64,000 bases of DNA, taken from the NCBI GenBank assembly GCA_050015675.1, contig JBEKAY010000003.1:1-64000 (forward strand). The letters are read 5' to 3'. The number at the start of each line of letters is the position of its first letter. The stretch's first letter is position 1. This document shows, piece after piece, positions 27,401-37,100 of this stretch. Source of the stretch: Fen-1298 sp050015675. GTDB taxonomy: Bacteria > Bacteroidota > Ignavibacteria > UBA10030. The notes under the pieces are model-generated. The model ran no database searches. It saw only the letters and a program-made list of their open reading frames with translations, and was not told the DNA's origin. The translations under genes and the position numbers were made by a program.

Positions 27401-29109
27401 ACGAGGATAATTGGAACGATCTGCCTTTTCTTAAACAATACGGCGTGAATGAGCAAATGGCATGGCGGACATACACCCAAAATTATATGTATGATGAAGT
27501 TGGAAACATAAAACAGATGAAGCATGCTGCCAATGGCGTGAATTGGACGAGGGACTATCACTATGAGTTAACGAACAACCGGCTAAAAGATACAAATGTG
27601 GAATCGAATGGCGTGATTAATAAATATGAATACTTACACCATCCACAGCACGGATTCATAAAAAAGATGCCTCATCTTCCGATGATGCAATGGGACTTTA
27701 AAGACCAGCTTCAGGCAATATCAAGGCAAATAGTAAATGACGGCACTCCTGAAATAACCTATTATGTGTATGATTTCGCGGGTCAACGGGTAAGAAAGAT
27801 TACAGAGAATTCCGCTGCCGCAGAATCTACACCCACAGAAAAGAATGAACGTATTTATTTAGGCAACTATGAGATATACAAGGAATATTCGGGTACTAAT
27901 AAAGGATTGGAGAGAATAACGCTTCACATTATGGATGACAAACAACGAATTGCATTGATAGAAACCCGTAATGATGTGGATGATGGTACTGATAAAATAT
28001 TAATTCGTTATCAGTTCAACAACCATTTGGGCACTAGTTGTTTAGAAACAAATGATAAAGCAGATCCGGATGTCATTAGCTATGAAGAGTACCATCCTTA
28101 TGGTACAACATCCTCTCAAGCCGTGGGTTCAACAATAAAAGCAGCAGCAAAAAGATATCGCTATACAGGCAAAGAGCGGGATGAGGAGAGTGGATTGTAT
28201 TATTATGGGGCTAGGTATTACGCGAGTTGGTTGGGGAGGTGGTGTTGTTGTGATCCTGTGGGATTGGTTGATGGAGTTGATGTATATGTATATGTGAAAA
28301 ATAATCCAGTTTGTCGATTTGATGCGCAAGGTTTACAACAGGCTCTAATTGATCCTACAGATCCGCAATATTATACTTCATTTGAAGATTTTGCTCAAGG
28401 ATACCAGCAAACTAAAATGCAATCTGTTCAATTAGAGGAATTGCAAACAATATGGAATAAGTACTCAGCACAAGAACAAAATAAACCAAGAGATGCGGAT
28501 GCATTGGATGCCGGAGTCAATGATACGGGAGACTCACAAGTATGTATTAAAACTATTTGTCTTAAAGTTGAAAACGCAACTGTTACTGATAAAAACAATT
28601 TCATTACAACTGTTAACTGGTTAACAAAAAACTATCCAGAACTTATACCAAAATCTACAACAGAAATTGAATTCGGCGATCCTGGTTCTGGTAAGGAGGG
28701 TAGTGTAGATCGTCTTACAGGCAATATTACACTAAAACCCAGCCTATCACCATCTGAATTGGTTGATACAATAGCACATGAGTTGATGCATGCACATCCT
28801 GGAGAACTTCTTGATAGGTGTCTACAAAATATTGAAGAAAAGGGACTTGGACTTACTGAAGAACATGATTTTGTGAAGTCAGCTGGTAATGCTGTAGGGA
28901 CACATTTTAGGGCGGAGGAAAGAGATAAACGAGCTTACACAAAAGAAGAAGTAATGATGCAGGAGCAGGTGGGAAGTATGCTAGACTTTCTTCCATCTGG
29001 TGAACCTATCTTATGTCGAAACCCCAAAGTATTACAAATAGGGTCACCTACCGAAATCCATTTGCCAGAGTGGAGCAGCATTAGGAAGTCATTTATAAAA
29101 ACTCCTTGA
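21412..29109 (+). CDS. Tc toxin TcB-TcC fusion with metalloprotease-like C-terminal cargo
   Basis: 2565 residues from ATG 21412, eight bases after GGAG; in-frame TTGs just upstream are less likely. Residues 1 to about 330 are SpvB/TcaC-like (PNGGGAIRGIGEKFSANPVT, GPFGFGWSLSLPSITRKTDK). FG-GAP-type repeats follow (FVDLNGDGHADI near 539, ADMSGDGLTDLA near 599, VADIDGSGNTDI near 653), then the TcB middle region (VVNNLGAETIVQYVPSTKF, FDGIEREFRGFGMVEQWDT). Residues about 1650-2280 are YD/RHS repeats with the core RYTGKERDEESGLYYYGARY and the self-cleavage-type motif DPVGLVDG near 2281. The last roughly 255 residues vary in this family and are the cargo. Here they carry HELMHAH (about 2456-2462), a zinc-peptidase-like site. 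TcB and TcC normally form a closed cocoon that holds the cleaved cargo until TcA injects it into a target cell. There is no signal peptide. Confidence 0.9.
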   Translation: MAPKEEKIEQNENKNTISAPSISLPNGGGAIRGIGEKFSANPVTGTGSLTVPIAVSPGRSGFGPQLSLAYDSGSGNGPFGFGWSLSLPSITRKTDKGLPKYQDTEDSDVFILSGAEDLVPVFLKDDEGNFKQDHGKYIVDEIPRDGFTVRKYRPRIEGLFARIERWTNTADPTDVFWRSISKDNITTWYGKTENSRIFDPSDQSHIFSWIICQSYDDKGNAIVYEYVEEGTNRIFEDQQGQAVALTHESNRDDQSRSANRYIKRIKYGNTQSRLVQPNLTKLQWLFEIVFDYEKSHYKENLPDSKDQIFAEASLDGNKVWPPRQDPFSSYKAGFEVRTYRLCHRVLMFHHFDELKVDNYLVRSTEFTYLESPVASFITGITQSGYVLSNGLKYLKKSLPPLEFEYSQATINDKVEEIDPESLQNLPVGIEGSKYQLVDLDGEGISGILTEQADAWYYKPSLGNGSFGPMNVVASNPSLASLSSGRQQLLDLAGDGQLDLADFHEPTPGFYERSTDEQWENFRTFKSLPKIAWDDPNLRFVDLNGDGHADILITENEVIRWYPSLAKDGFDSQSLVSTPLDEEDGPRLVFADGTQSIYLADMSGDGLTDLARIRNGEVCYWPNLGYGRFGKKVTMDNSPWFDSVDQFDQKRIRVADIDGSGNTDIIYLHADRISLYFNQSGNGWSGEQLIRQFPLVDNLSSVMTADILGDGTACLVWSSPLPNYANQQMKYIRLMKEGKPHLLISVVNNLGAETIVQYVPSTKFYLEDKRNENPWITRLPFPVHVVERVETYDYISRNRFVTRYAYHHGYFDGIEREFRGFGMVEQWDTEEYEDFDKKKKEAIKEKKNILESVINYNEASCVPPVHTKTWFHNGAYLEGGKISKHFEEEYYRESDLSDELMGLTDEQLETILLDDTLLPDTIVLGNGTSLSYALSVDECREACRSLKGSVLRQEVYAIDKKPDGTPTDEADRPYSVSERNYTIELLQPRKENRHAVFFTHPREIIDFHYERKLYDVNGKKLADPRISHSITLEADVYGNILKSVAIGYGRRLDPTDLTLQDDKDKQQRLQITYTDNRYTNPVLENDDYRIPLLCDSCTYELHKVTTDSNEPFVNNLFHFDKMIEKVKSVSDGAHEVPYEDTDASTGVEEHIYRRPIEHVRTLYRSNDLKTLLPLGTLETKAFSGESYKLAFTPGLLKDIFIDNGKIVAADLENLLMQEGAYVNSRAHKSSGLFPATDPNDNWWIPSGLTYFSPNESDTPAQELAYADQHFFLPLRYRDPFGCTTTLKYDHYDLLLKETKDPIGNIVTVVTKDEAGNELIALDYRVLQPVIITDPNDNRMAVSFDALGLVVGTAVMGKLTENKGGSLKNFNPDLNQNDIDAFFNNPKGEAQNYIQEADTRIIYDVTRYYRDIKIANKPKGNGRPAFAATIACETHASDPDPAGGRKFQVSFSYSDGFGREIQKKIQAEKGPIDIGGAEIEPRWVGNGWTIFNNKGKSFKKYEPFFSNTHDFEHKEQGVCTVLFYDPVGRVLVTLHPNNTYEKVVFDAWRQETWDVNDTVLLLPQNDEHIGGIVEKFIQSYKHPRTGQPFITWYDEQIPDRNNKPSLNSDNTPANQKAALKTEAHAGTPTVAHFDTLGRVFLSIADNGIGDDGSAQLYETRTDIDIEGNQRSVFDAKKSEPKPKGRMVMRYEYDMLGNILFQSSMDAGKRWMLNNVKGNPVKRWDERSQEFSYAYDELQRPLNMRVQYGDRKDKDGNPWPLDNLYEQIHYGDWKGMTDAERTANQKNNLITKPWKHYDTAGKIVFNEYDFKGNSLKTTRQLTTDYKNTVNWDVAQPDDLLNVQSYATTTSYDALNRVTTQTTPDNHIVKPLYNEANFLEQLSVEKDGTITSFIKDINYNEKGQRKDIKYGNDISTVYEYDPDIFRLVHLKTNKANGALLQDLLYTYDPIGNITQVEDKARPTVFFNNMETKPVNDYTYDAIYRLLSAIGREHIAQVNFGNEDNWNDLPFLKQYGVNEQMAWRTYTQNYMYDEVGNIKQMKHAANGVNWTRDYHYELTNNRLKDTNVESNGVINKYEYLHHPQHGFIKKMPHLPMMQWDFKDQLQAISRQIVNDGTPEITYYVYDFAGQRVRKITENSAAAESTPTEKNERIYLGNYEIYKEYSGTNKGLERITLHIMDDKQRIALIETRNDVDDGTDKILIRYQFNNHLGTSCLETNDKADPDVISYEEYHPYGTTSSQAVGSTIKAAAKRYRYTGKERDEESGLYYYGARYYASWLGRWCCCDPVGLVDGVDVYVYVKNNPVCRFDAQGLQQALIDPTDPQYYTSFEDFAQGYQQTKMQSVQLEELQTIWNKYSAQEQNKPRDADALDAGVNDTGDSQVCIKTICLKVENATVTDKNNFITTVNWLTKNYPELIPKSTTEIEFGDPGSGKEGSVDRLTGNITLKPSLSPSELVDTIAHELMHAHPGELLDRCLQNIEEKGLGLTEEHDFVKSAGNAVGTHFRAEERDKRAYTKEEVMMQEQVGSMLDFLPSGEPILCRNPKVLQIGSPTEIHLPEWSSIRKSFIKTP

Positions 29110-29219
29110 ATTACTTTCCATTGGAGTCTCTGATTTCGTAGAAAATAACTGAGGGTTACAAACTATAAAAATAAAAAATAATTATTTAAAATAATTATAA
29201 AAAAATAAAGCATAAAGCT

Positions 29220-29666
29220 ATGAATAAACAAAAGCACAAATTGACGAAAATCCAAAAGACCTGTATTGCATCTGCTATTATTTTGTTTGGACTTTTATTT
29301 GTTTTTATCCTGCTTCGAAAATATTTGGACTGGCCGGTTGAAGATACCGAAAAAACTGCGCTGACAGGTTTTTTTATTTTCAGCCTCATGCCTTTTATTA
29401 TAAATCTCGTTGATATTATTATTGAACGAGGTGGAAAAATAGAATATGGAGATTTTAAAGAAGTGTGGTGTAAGTATGATGGCAATGAAGAAGTTACTTC
29501 TGTCGATAAAGATTTTTCTATAACAATTCCGTTGGGATGTCATTTCCAATTTCGAAATTTTGAAACCGAACCGCTTCGATTCATTATTGGTACAATGCCG
29601 CCTTGGCCGAGTCCTTTGGAGTCTGTGAGAATTGTCGACCATTGGTCTATCGAAATGAATAAATAG
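29220..29666 (+). CDS. Two-helix membrane protein with a half-cupin C-terminus
   Basis: 148 residues. Two membrane helices (about 13-34 and 49-67, GFFIFSLMPFIINLVDIIIE) end in the motif IIERGGKIEYG. The same module occurs in the next larger gene (29839-30876: IIERGGVIKYG). The C-terminal part is a clear piece of a small cupin: TIPLGCHFQFRNFETEPLRF, then IGTMPPWPSPLESV. Only the second half of the cupin barrel is present; the first metal-binding motif (HxH and Glu) is missing, so metal binding or catalysis is unlikely. The gene lies between the TcB-TcC and TcA genes on the same strand. A role in holding or releasing the toxin, or in immunity, is a guess from position only. Confidence 0.65.
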   Translation: MNKQKHKLTKIQKTCIASAIILFGLLFVFILLRKYLDWPVEDTEKTALTGFFIFSLMPFIINLVDIIIERGGKIEYGDFKEVWCKYDGNEEVTSVDKDFSITIPLGCHFQFRNFETEPLRFIIGTMPPWPSPLESVRIVDHWSIEMNK

Positions 29667-29677
29667 GATAACTAATT

Positions 29678-29794
29678 ATGAATAACGAATCAGAAACAAT
29701 TGATTGGAAGAAGGATGTCAAAGATCTTCTGCTCGAAAACTATAGGTATCTATCGGATTCTTTCTGGAAAAGCGAACAAACGGGCGAAAAATGA
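29678..29794 (+). CDS. 38-residue ORF, probable fragment of a larger gene
   Basis: ATG 29678 to TGA 29792-29794, twelve bases after the preceding gene. The product begins MNNESETIDWKKDVKDLLLE and goes on NYRYLSDSFWKSEQTGEK. It looks like the N-terminal cytoplasmic lead-in of a larger membrane protein (the phrase SDSFWK-x-EQTGE before membrane helices is familiar to me), but it stops before any helix. It is either a decayed gene start or a real small protein. Confidence 0.4.
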   Translation: MNNESETIDWKKDVKDLLLENYRYLSDSFWKSEQTGEK

Positions 29795-29838
29795 ATGAAA
29801 GTATTTAGCATACATTGAAAATAGAGAGGGAAAATATC

Positions 29839-30876
29839 ATGTCTAACTTTGATAGCCGCTTTTGGTCGATGAGGCCCCATATGAGTATGGTCATATCGAT
29901 ATGTATGTTGTTTTTCCTGCTGATCATATTTGGAGTTATGCGATGGTCCTTCAACTGGCCCGGCAAAGAATCCGAAACTATGACACTTATAATAGTGCTG
30001 GTGTTCAGTTTACTACCTGTAGCGTTTGTTCTCATCGATGCAATTATAGAGCGCGGTGGAGTGATTAAATATGGTGAAATATCGATCGATTTTTCAAAAA
30101 TTCACCATCTTGAACCGACCAGCGTAACAATACCAAGCAACATTGGTGTCCGAGGCCAACCTGTTAGTGACAGTTATACTTCGTCGATATTAGATAGTCT
30201 GAGGGAAGCCCGCTCTAGCGAGATCATAGTTGTCGATTTGGAAAATGGGGATGCTTGGTGGGAGACGAGACTACTTGTATTACTCGCAGGTGCTGTCAGA
30301 CTTGCAAAACCAAAGATCGTCGTATTCGTAGGCACAGACGCCGGTGTAGAACAATCATTCCTCGGTTGGGGGTACTCAAAAGATCTCTTAACCTGCTTAT
30401 TGCCGACAGATTATCAATATCAAATAAGCTATTATGCTGCACTAGCCGCTGGAAAACAGTGGAGTATGGTAGAACCAATAGGTAATAATGCAACCCCGAT
30501 GCAACCAGTATCAATTCAGACCCGGCTCGCTACACAACACCCTTGGATGGCATTTAATGATACAACCGGTCTTCCTAATGAATATCTGACAGAACAACTT
30601 CTCGCATCCGACCTTGGAACTGAGATCGAAATGAAAGGCAATGTTAAGAATTTGAGTTCGATGAGGATGGAGGAAATATTTAGACCGGTGCTCTTCAAAG
30701 GTTCTCTCGATGAATTAAATTCGAACGAAAACCAGATTAAGTCTTTTTTCAAAGATGATAGTGCCTATATAGCAATAACACGCAATGGAAAATATAAAAT
30801 GTTGCTTTCAAGATGGACTGGTCTCAATGCTATAGTGAAGTCATTTGTTGGGATGGACCAGGAAAAAGTTGGCTAA
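29839..30876 (+). CDS. Membrane-anchored protein of unknown function in the Tc locus
   Basis: 345 residues from ATG 29839, eight bases after GAGAGGG; an upstream TTG at 29815 is in frame but less likely. Two membrane helices (about 14-36 and 44-66) are followed by IIERGGVIKYG, the module shared with the neighbouring 148-residue protein. The soluble domain of about 270 residues contains SEIIVVDLENGDAWWETRLL, VLLAGAVRLAKPKIVVFVGT and a C-terminal YIAITRNGKYKMLLSRWTG. The alternating hydrophobic strands and helices suggest a Rossmann-like fold. I do not recognise a named family. Its place directly before the TcA gene suggests co-regulation with the toxin. Confidence 0.7.
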   Translation: MSNFDSRFWSMRPHMSMVISICMLFFLLIIFGVMRWSFNWPGKESETMTLIIVLVFSLLPVAFVLIDAIIERGGVIKYGEISIDFSKIHHLEPTSVTIPSNIGVRGQPVSDSYTSSILDSLREARSSEIIVVDLENGDAWWETRLLVLLAGAVRLAKPKIVVFVGTDAGVEQSFLGWGYSKDLLTCLLPTDYQYQISYYAALAAGKQWSMVEPIGNNATPMQPVSIQTRLATQHPWMAFNDTTGLPNEYLTEQLLASDLGTEIEMKGNVKNLSSMRMEEIFRPVLFKGSLDELNSNENQIKSFFKDDSAYIAITRNGKYKMLLSRWTGLNAIVKSFVGMDQEKVG

Positions 30877-31170
30877 TCAAAGTTAATGAACATCATGGTA
30901 AAAGTATTTATTTGCAAGAATGCATTGAAAAAGCTCAAACATCAGGAAAGCAAATACCTTCTCGAAGCGGCATAGAAAGAGGTACTAAGACTGGCAAGTG
31001 TGTAAGCATAATAATATGAAATGAAGTTTTTGTGAATAGGAAGTAGAGTTGACCATGGCAAAGAAAATAGAAAAGCAAGAACTCAAACTCGTTCTGGGAT
31101 AGGTGGTCGAAGTGTTCGGTCATATTTACAATACTAGGGTTAAAACCATTGCATATCAAAGGAGTCTATT

Positions 31171-34100
31171 ATGAAATCATCATCCACTACTGGAAGGTAT
31201 TCCATTTTTGGAAGTGTGCGCGATGCTTATCAACTACCGATGAGAGGCGTTGTAGTACTTGCCTTCGATAAAGACCTTCTTCATGAGCAACCACTGGGCA
31301 GGTCGAAAACCAATAAACAAGGTTCCTATAAGATCATCTATTCAAAGGATAAATTCGCTTATACTGATAAGCAGGCTCCCGATGTAATACTTCGCATATA
31401 TGCTGATAAAAGAAAATTGTTAAAGGAAACAAGTGTTTATTACAATGCGCCTAAAGAATTAAATATTGATATATCGTTGTGCGAGCAACCTTATAAAGGA
31501 GTTTCGGAATATGAACAGGTGCTTGCAACGGTAAGACCCTTCACAGGTAAACTTGCGCTTGCCTCATTAACTGAAAATAATAAAAGGCAGGACATAACAT
31601 TTCTCACCAATAAAACGAATCTGCAGCGTGACCGCATCGAAGCGCTGGCAATGGCTTATCGCTTTGAAACTCAGACAAATATCTCTGCAATAGTGTATTA
31701 TGGTTTGTTGCGTGAAGGTGTTCCCGGGAATACGACACTACGTTTGTTGAAGAATATTTCAATGCTCACGTACGAACAAATGGCGCAGCAAAACCTGGAT
31801 GGAATGATGCACGAAACCATTAACGTCCTGATGCAGGCGCTGCAGCAGGCCGTTGATGATAACATTATTTCGTTTAGTACGAGCGCGGAATTTGAAATAA
31901 TAAAAAAGGAACTATTGAGTTACATGAAAATTTATGGACAGCAGAATCCGACAACAGGAAATGCATCATCACTGTTTCAGAAAATTCTGCTCAGCGGGCT
32001 TTCAAAAAAAGATTCAGAGCAAGTAATGGAATTGCTCGCTCAACATGATGGCAGCATGCAATCTTTTTTTTCTGCCTTATCAGGTCATGATACTCTTGCA
32101 GGGCAGGCGGATATTTTAAATGCCGTTTTTGAATTGGGCAACCTTACCAATGACCATTTACCATTGGTGGATAATTTAGTAAAAACGCAGAAAATAAAAA
32201 AAACGGGGGACATCAGAAAACTGGCAGCCTTTACTAAATCTAATTGGGAGCAATTAATAAACGAGCACAAGCTGGATGCACCTGCATCCGTGAAGGGAAA
32301 AAACAAAACGGCCCGCATTCAAAGTTATGCGGAAAAGCTGGAAAAGAATTTCACGAATAAATATCCTACTGCTGCTTTTTCATCAAGGCTGCAGCAGGAT
32401 ACAAAATCAAAAATTGAGCAGAAAGATGATCTTAAAAATTTCTTTAAGACACATCCTGATTTTGATTTACAGCATCATCGTATCGAAGCGTTTCTGTCAG
32501 AAAATTCAAAGACCGTAGCACCAGAAAAAAAGCCTGTTCTTTCAGGACAGCTGCGCCGCCTGCAGCGTGTTTTTAAGCTGGCCCCAACCTATAAAGCAAC
32601 ACAAGCGCTCATGAATAAAGGCATTCATTCATCGCAGCAGGTGTATGCTATGGGGCAGGACCGGTTTATGAAAACATTCGGAACACAGCTCGGCAAAAAA
32701 GAAGCGCAGCAAATTTATTCCAATGCTTCGAAAATGTATGCTGCAAGTATTGCCGTGGCGGGAAACATCCATGGACTGGCAACCGCATCTAAATTAAAGG
32801 TGCTTCCTGATTATCAGAAAATAATGAATGCAACTGCCGCCGCGAAAGAAATTCCTAATCTTGATGTCTTATTCAAACATGCGGATTTTTGTGAATGCGC
32901 TGAATGCCGTTCAGTGTATGGCGCTGCATCTTATCTCACCGATACATTGCATTATCTCAGCCAGCGTATGACGGATACTGCCGGCAAAACTGTTCGCGAC
33001 CGGCTGCTGGAACGAAGGCCGGATATAGGCGATATTGATTTGAATTGCGACAACACCAAAATTCAGTTGCCTTATATCGATATCGTAAATGAAATATTGG
33101 AAGAAGCAATTGCGCCGACCATTTTTTCAATTGCAAATACGTTTAATGCATATCTTCCTGCATTTGTGCCATTAGTGAATACCGATCCATTACCAGATAA
33201 ACAATACCCTATTGATAGCTTATTGCTTTCTGAATTAAAAACACATACAACAGATATACTTAATATAGATGTATTACTAACACCTAATGCAAAGGTTTCG
33301 GATGCATACAAAGCGATGGGTTCTTCATCAAATCAATGGATAATCCGTGATTCATTTATTGTGCTGAAGCTAACAGAAAATGATGCAAACATCAGTGTAC
33401 AGCTATTACATCAAACACTTTTATCTACAGATGAGCTAAGCGCCAACGCGGAATATACAAACGTAAAAGCGTATGATAAATATTTAAAAACAGCACAACG
33501 TCCGTTTGGTTTGCCGTTTGATTTATTTAGCACCGAAGGAAATATTTATCTTACCAAGCTTGGCATAAATAAGGCTGACCTGGTAAGACTTTTTGCAAAA
33601 GAACATTTGCCTATAATCAATTCAAGCGATCCACCTACTGCGGAACTAGATGAAGCTTATGCATATCTTGATATAAATTATGAAGAACGCAATTTAATTT
33701 TTAACGAAGATTTGACAAATCCCACATATTACTGGGACACGCTGGCACCATCGCCTGCAGTTACGGTGGAAGTCGAAGTGGATTTGTTTTTGCAATACAC
33801 CGGATTGGAATATGCTGATCTGCAAACTTTGCTTACACTGCAATTCATAAATCCACTCAGCGATGATCCACTCAGTAGTAATCCGCCCCCACCCACCTAT
33901 AGCAAAATTGATCACTCTGATCTTACCACCTGCGATTTGGATACGCAAAATATCACAGATGTATCCCCGTCAAAATTTGATCACATTCACCGTTTTCTGA
34001 GGCTTTGGAACAAACTTTCATTTACTATGCAGGAACTCAATGCCTGCATTCAGTGCCCTGCAATCGGAAACGGAAAAATTGATCCCAATTTTGCGTGGCA

Positions 34101-37100
34101 GCTTCATCATTTCCTTCAATTACAAAACAAGCTGGGCCTGGAAGTATTGCCACTGCTTGCATTTTATGAAGATATAAATAGCAGCGGCGATGATAATTTA
34201 TACAACAATCTTTTTCAGAATAAGCAGATTACTTACCCGCTAAATTCTGATTTTGATTTGGTAAAAGTAAACGGAGGCATTCCCATTACTGAAATACATA
34301 AATCAGTAATACAGGCGACTACATTTATTTCACTTGATGATTTGAGTGTTCTACTTGCCGATAATTCTATTACCGCTCTTACCCTCTCTAATATTTCGAT
34401 CATTTATCGAAATAGTCTGCTCATGCAATCACAATCATTTACTGCAAATGATTTGCGCATCGCCAAACAGGTAATACCGTTTGATGTGTTTGCTTCGCCG
34501 GTTAACACAATGGATTTTCTTGCTAAGAATGATTTATTGAATAATGCCGGCATGAGTGTCTGGGAATTGAATTATATATTGCGGCAGCAAAATGATTTAA
34601 ATCAAACCCTCATTCCTGCAGATTCAACTATAACAACAAACCTCGGGGAGCTGCAGGATGCATTACTGCAAATACAAGCCAATACCTCGGTACAGCCTGA
34701 TGCAAATGGAGAAATGCTTACAAAATGGTTGAATGATCCGTTGCTTAATTGGGATGCAACAGTATCAGCAAAACTTATAAATATTTTGAAAACGGTTGAT
34801 GATGATGTATATAGAAATAATATCATCGCAAATTATTTCTTCCTAACAAACTTACGTGTCCGGTATGATCAGCCGTTTCATGAAGTAACGCTTTCTGAAT
34901 TAAAACCGATAGAAACTTTGTCGCAATTCAGTGCAAATATTGTTTACGATTCAACAGCAAATACGCTGAAATTTACTGGACCAATGACTGTGAATGAACG
35001 GGCGGCATTGCTCTTGGCATTTACTGACCAGGATTACCAGGATGCAGTAAACCAATTGTTCACCGAATCGCAAGGAAAGACGTCTACAGATGTTACAAAT
35101 GTTACCTTGGTTTCGTTTCCTTTGCTCACAGCGTATGCTTCTTCAGCGGGTCAATTAATTTATGATACGAGCAAAAAAACATTGCGCTTTGCCGGATACA
35201 TGGATGCTTCTTTGTGTGATGCGTTGAAAGAATTTTATAACAATCCAAGTCCTGTCCGCGATGCAATCGATACTCTATTTAATGGGCAGAGCATAATTAA
35301 TAGTCCTGCCAATATTTTCTTTGTGAATAATACTGATGTGGATACCAATTTAATAGCTTTAGATTATGCACACATAGCACAGCGGTTTGATTTCTTCCTT
35401 AAAATAATCTCTCCAGTTTATACGGCTATTCAACAACAAACAGCCATTCAAAACCGCATCAGCACGTGGTTTACCGTTGATAAAACTGTTGCGGCTCAAT
35501 TGCTCATTTCCGTACCAGCTATTTACACTGACTGGACAAAACAAGATTTTGTTCAAAAAACAAAAACACTTAACAAGGCGAATTATCCTGATCCATATAA
35601 CCGGTATTTACGGCTGGCGAAGATCTGTTTACTCATAAATAAATTAAAGATAGATGCCAATGCTCTGGCGTGGCTGCTGGTACCTGCCGCCGGTGTAAAT
35701 ACTACGGATTTGTCTGCCTTACCGGTTGTTGCAGTAAGCTCACCTGTTATTGTAAGTGATTATTCTGCTTTCGAAAATTTAATCAACCTCATGAATCTTC
35801 ATCACAGTTATGCCAACACTTCAACGACTTCAAGCATAACGATATTTACTGTTTTGCAGGATGTAATTAATGGAGTAGCAGTTGATGATATAGAAACAGA
35901 ACTACGCAGTTTGTATGCATGGGATAAAAATCAATTAAAAGCGCTGGTTGAAACGCCGAATTTTCTGAAACTCACTTTATCGCCTGCCACATCTGATTTA
36001 AAAAATATCCGCATACTGGTTCGCCTGTATAAATGTTTTTCCACGATGGCATTGCTTGATGTGAAAGCTGAAGATTGTGTAAACTGGAGCCAACCTTCGC
36101 TAAGCCCTGAGGATGCTGCAAAGATTAAGCAAACATTAAAATCAAAATACAGCGATTCCGATTGGCTTGATATAACCAAACCACTGCAAGATAAATTGCG
36201 TGAAAGTAAACGTGATGCACTGGTAACATATTTATTGGCTAATCCTGGAGATAACACTTGGAAAGACGCCAATGATCTGTACAGTTATTTTCTCATTGAC
36301 GTAGAGATGAGCGCCTGCCAGCCTACATCCCGCATCGTACTAGCTACGAATGCAGTGCAGCAATTTGTACAGCGGTGTTTTATGAGTTTGGAAGAAGATA
36401 TAACGGTCAATGCAGATGATCCCGATGAAAAGAGTTTTGACAGCAAATGGAAGCAATGGGAATGGATGAAATATTACCGTGTATGGGAAGCCAACCGAAA
36501 AGTATTCCTATACCCGGAAAACTGGATAGAGCCGGAACTATTGCCCGATCAGTCTCCATTTTATAAAGACCTGCAAAATCAGTTGTTACAAAATGAAGTA
36601 ACACAAACCACTGCCGAAGATGCTTTCATGGCTTACCTCGAAAAGCTTGATGGTGTAGCACGATTAGAAATTAAAGGAATGTGGTACCAGGATGATAATC
36701 AAACTTTGCATGTGGTAGGCCGTACATATGGCGGTGATCCAAAAATCTATTATTACAGGAAATTCGTCGAAAACCGCCGTTGGACTGCCTGGGAAAAAAT
36801 TGATCTCGATATAAACAGTGATCACATCATTCCGGTTGTGTATAATCAAAGACTGTATTTGTTCTGGGCAATATTTACTGAAAAAGCCAGGGAAATCCCT
36901 GATACCATGGACATACCTGAAGCAGGAACTAATAATGTCACCATTCCGAAGCCGGATAAATACTGGCAGATACAAATGGCTTTCAGCGAATACAAAAACG
37001 GAAAATGGTCGCCTAAGAAAATATCCAACAATGATGATTCAGGCATAATTCCATGGGATGAAAGTTATGATGCGACATCTCAGGTTTATTCTCCGGATAA

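Noticed and set aside
30813..31019. 68-codon ORF after the 345-residue membrane protein
   Set aside because: Overlaps the end of that gene in another frame, has no ribosome site and no recognised features. It may be a relic, but I cannot support it.
31054..31101. Tiny 15-codon ORF before TcA
   Set aside because: Too short and without any supporting context.
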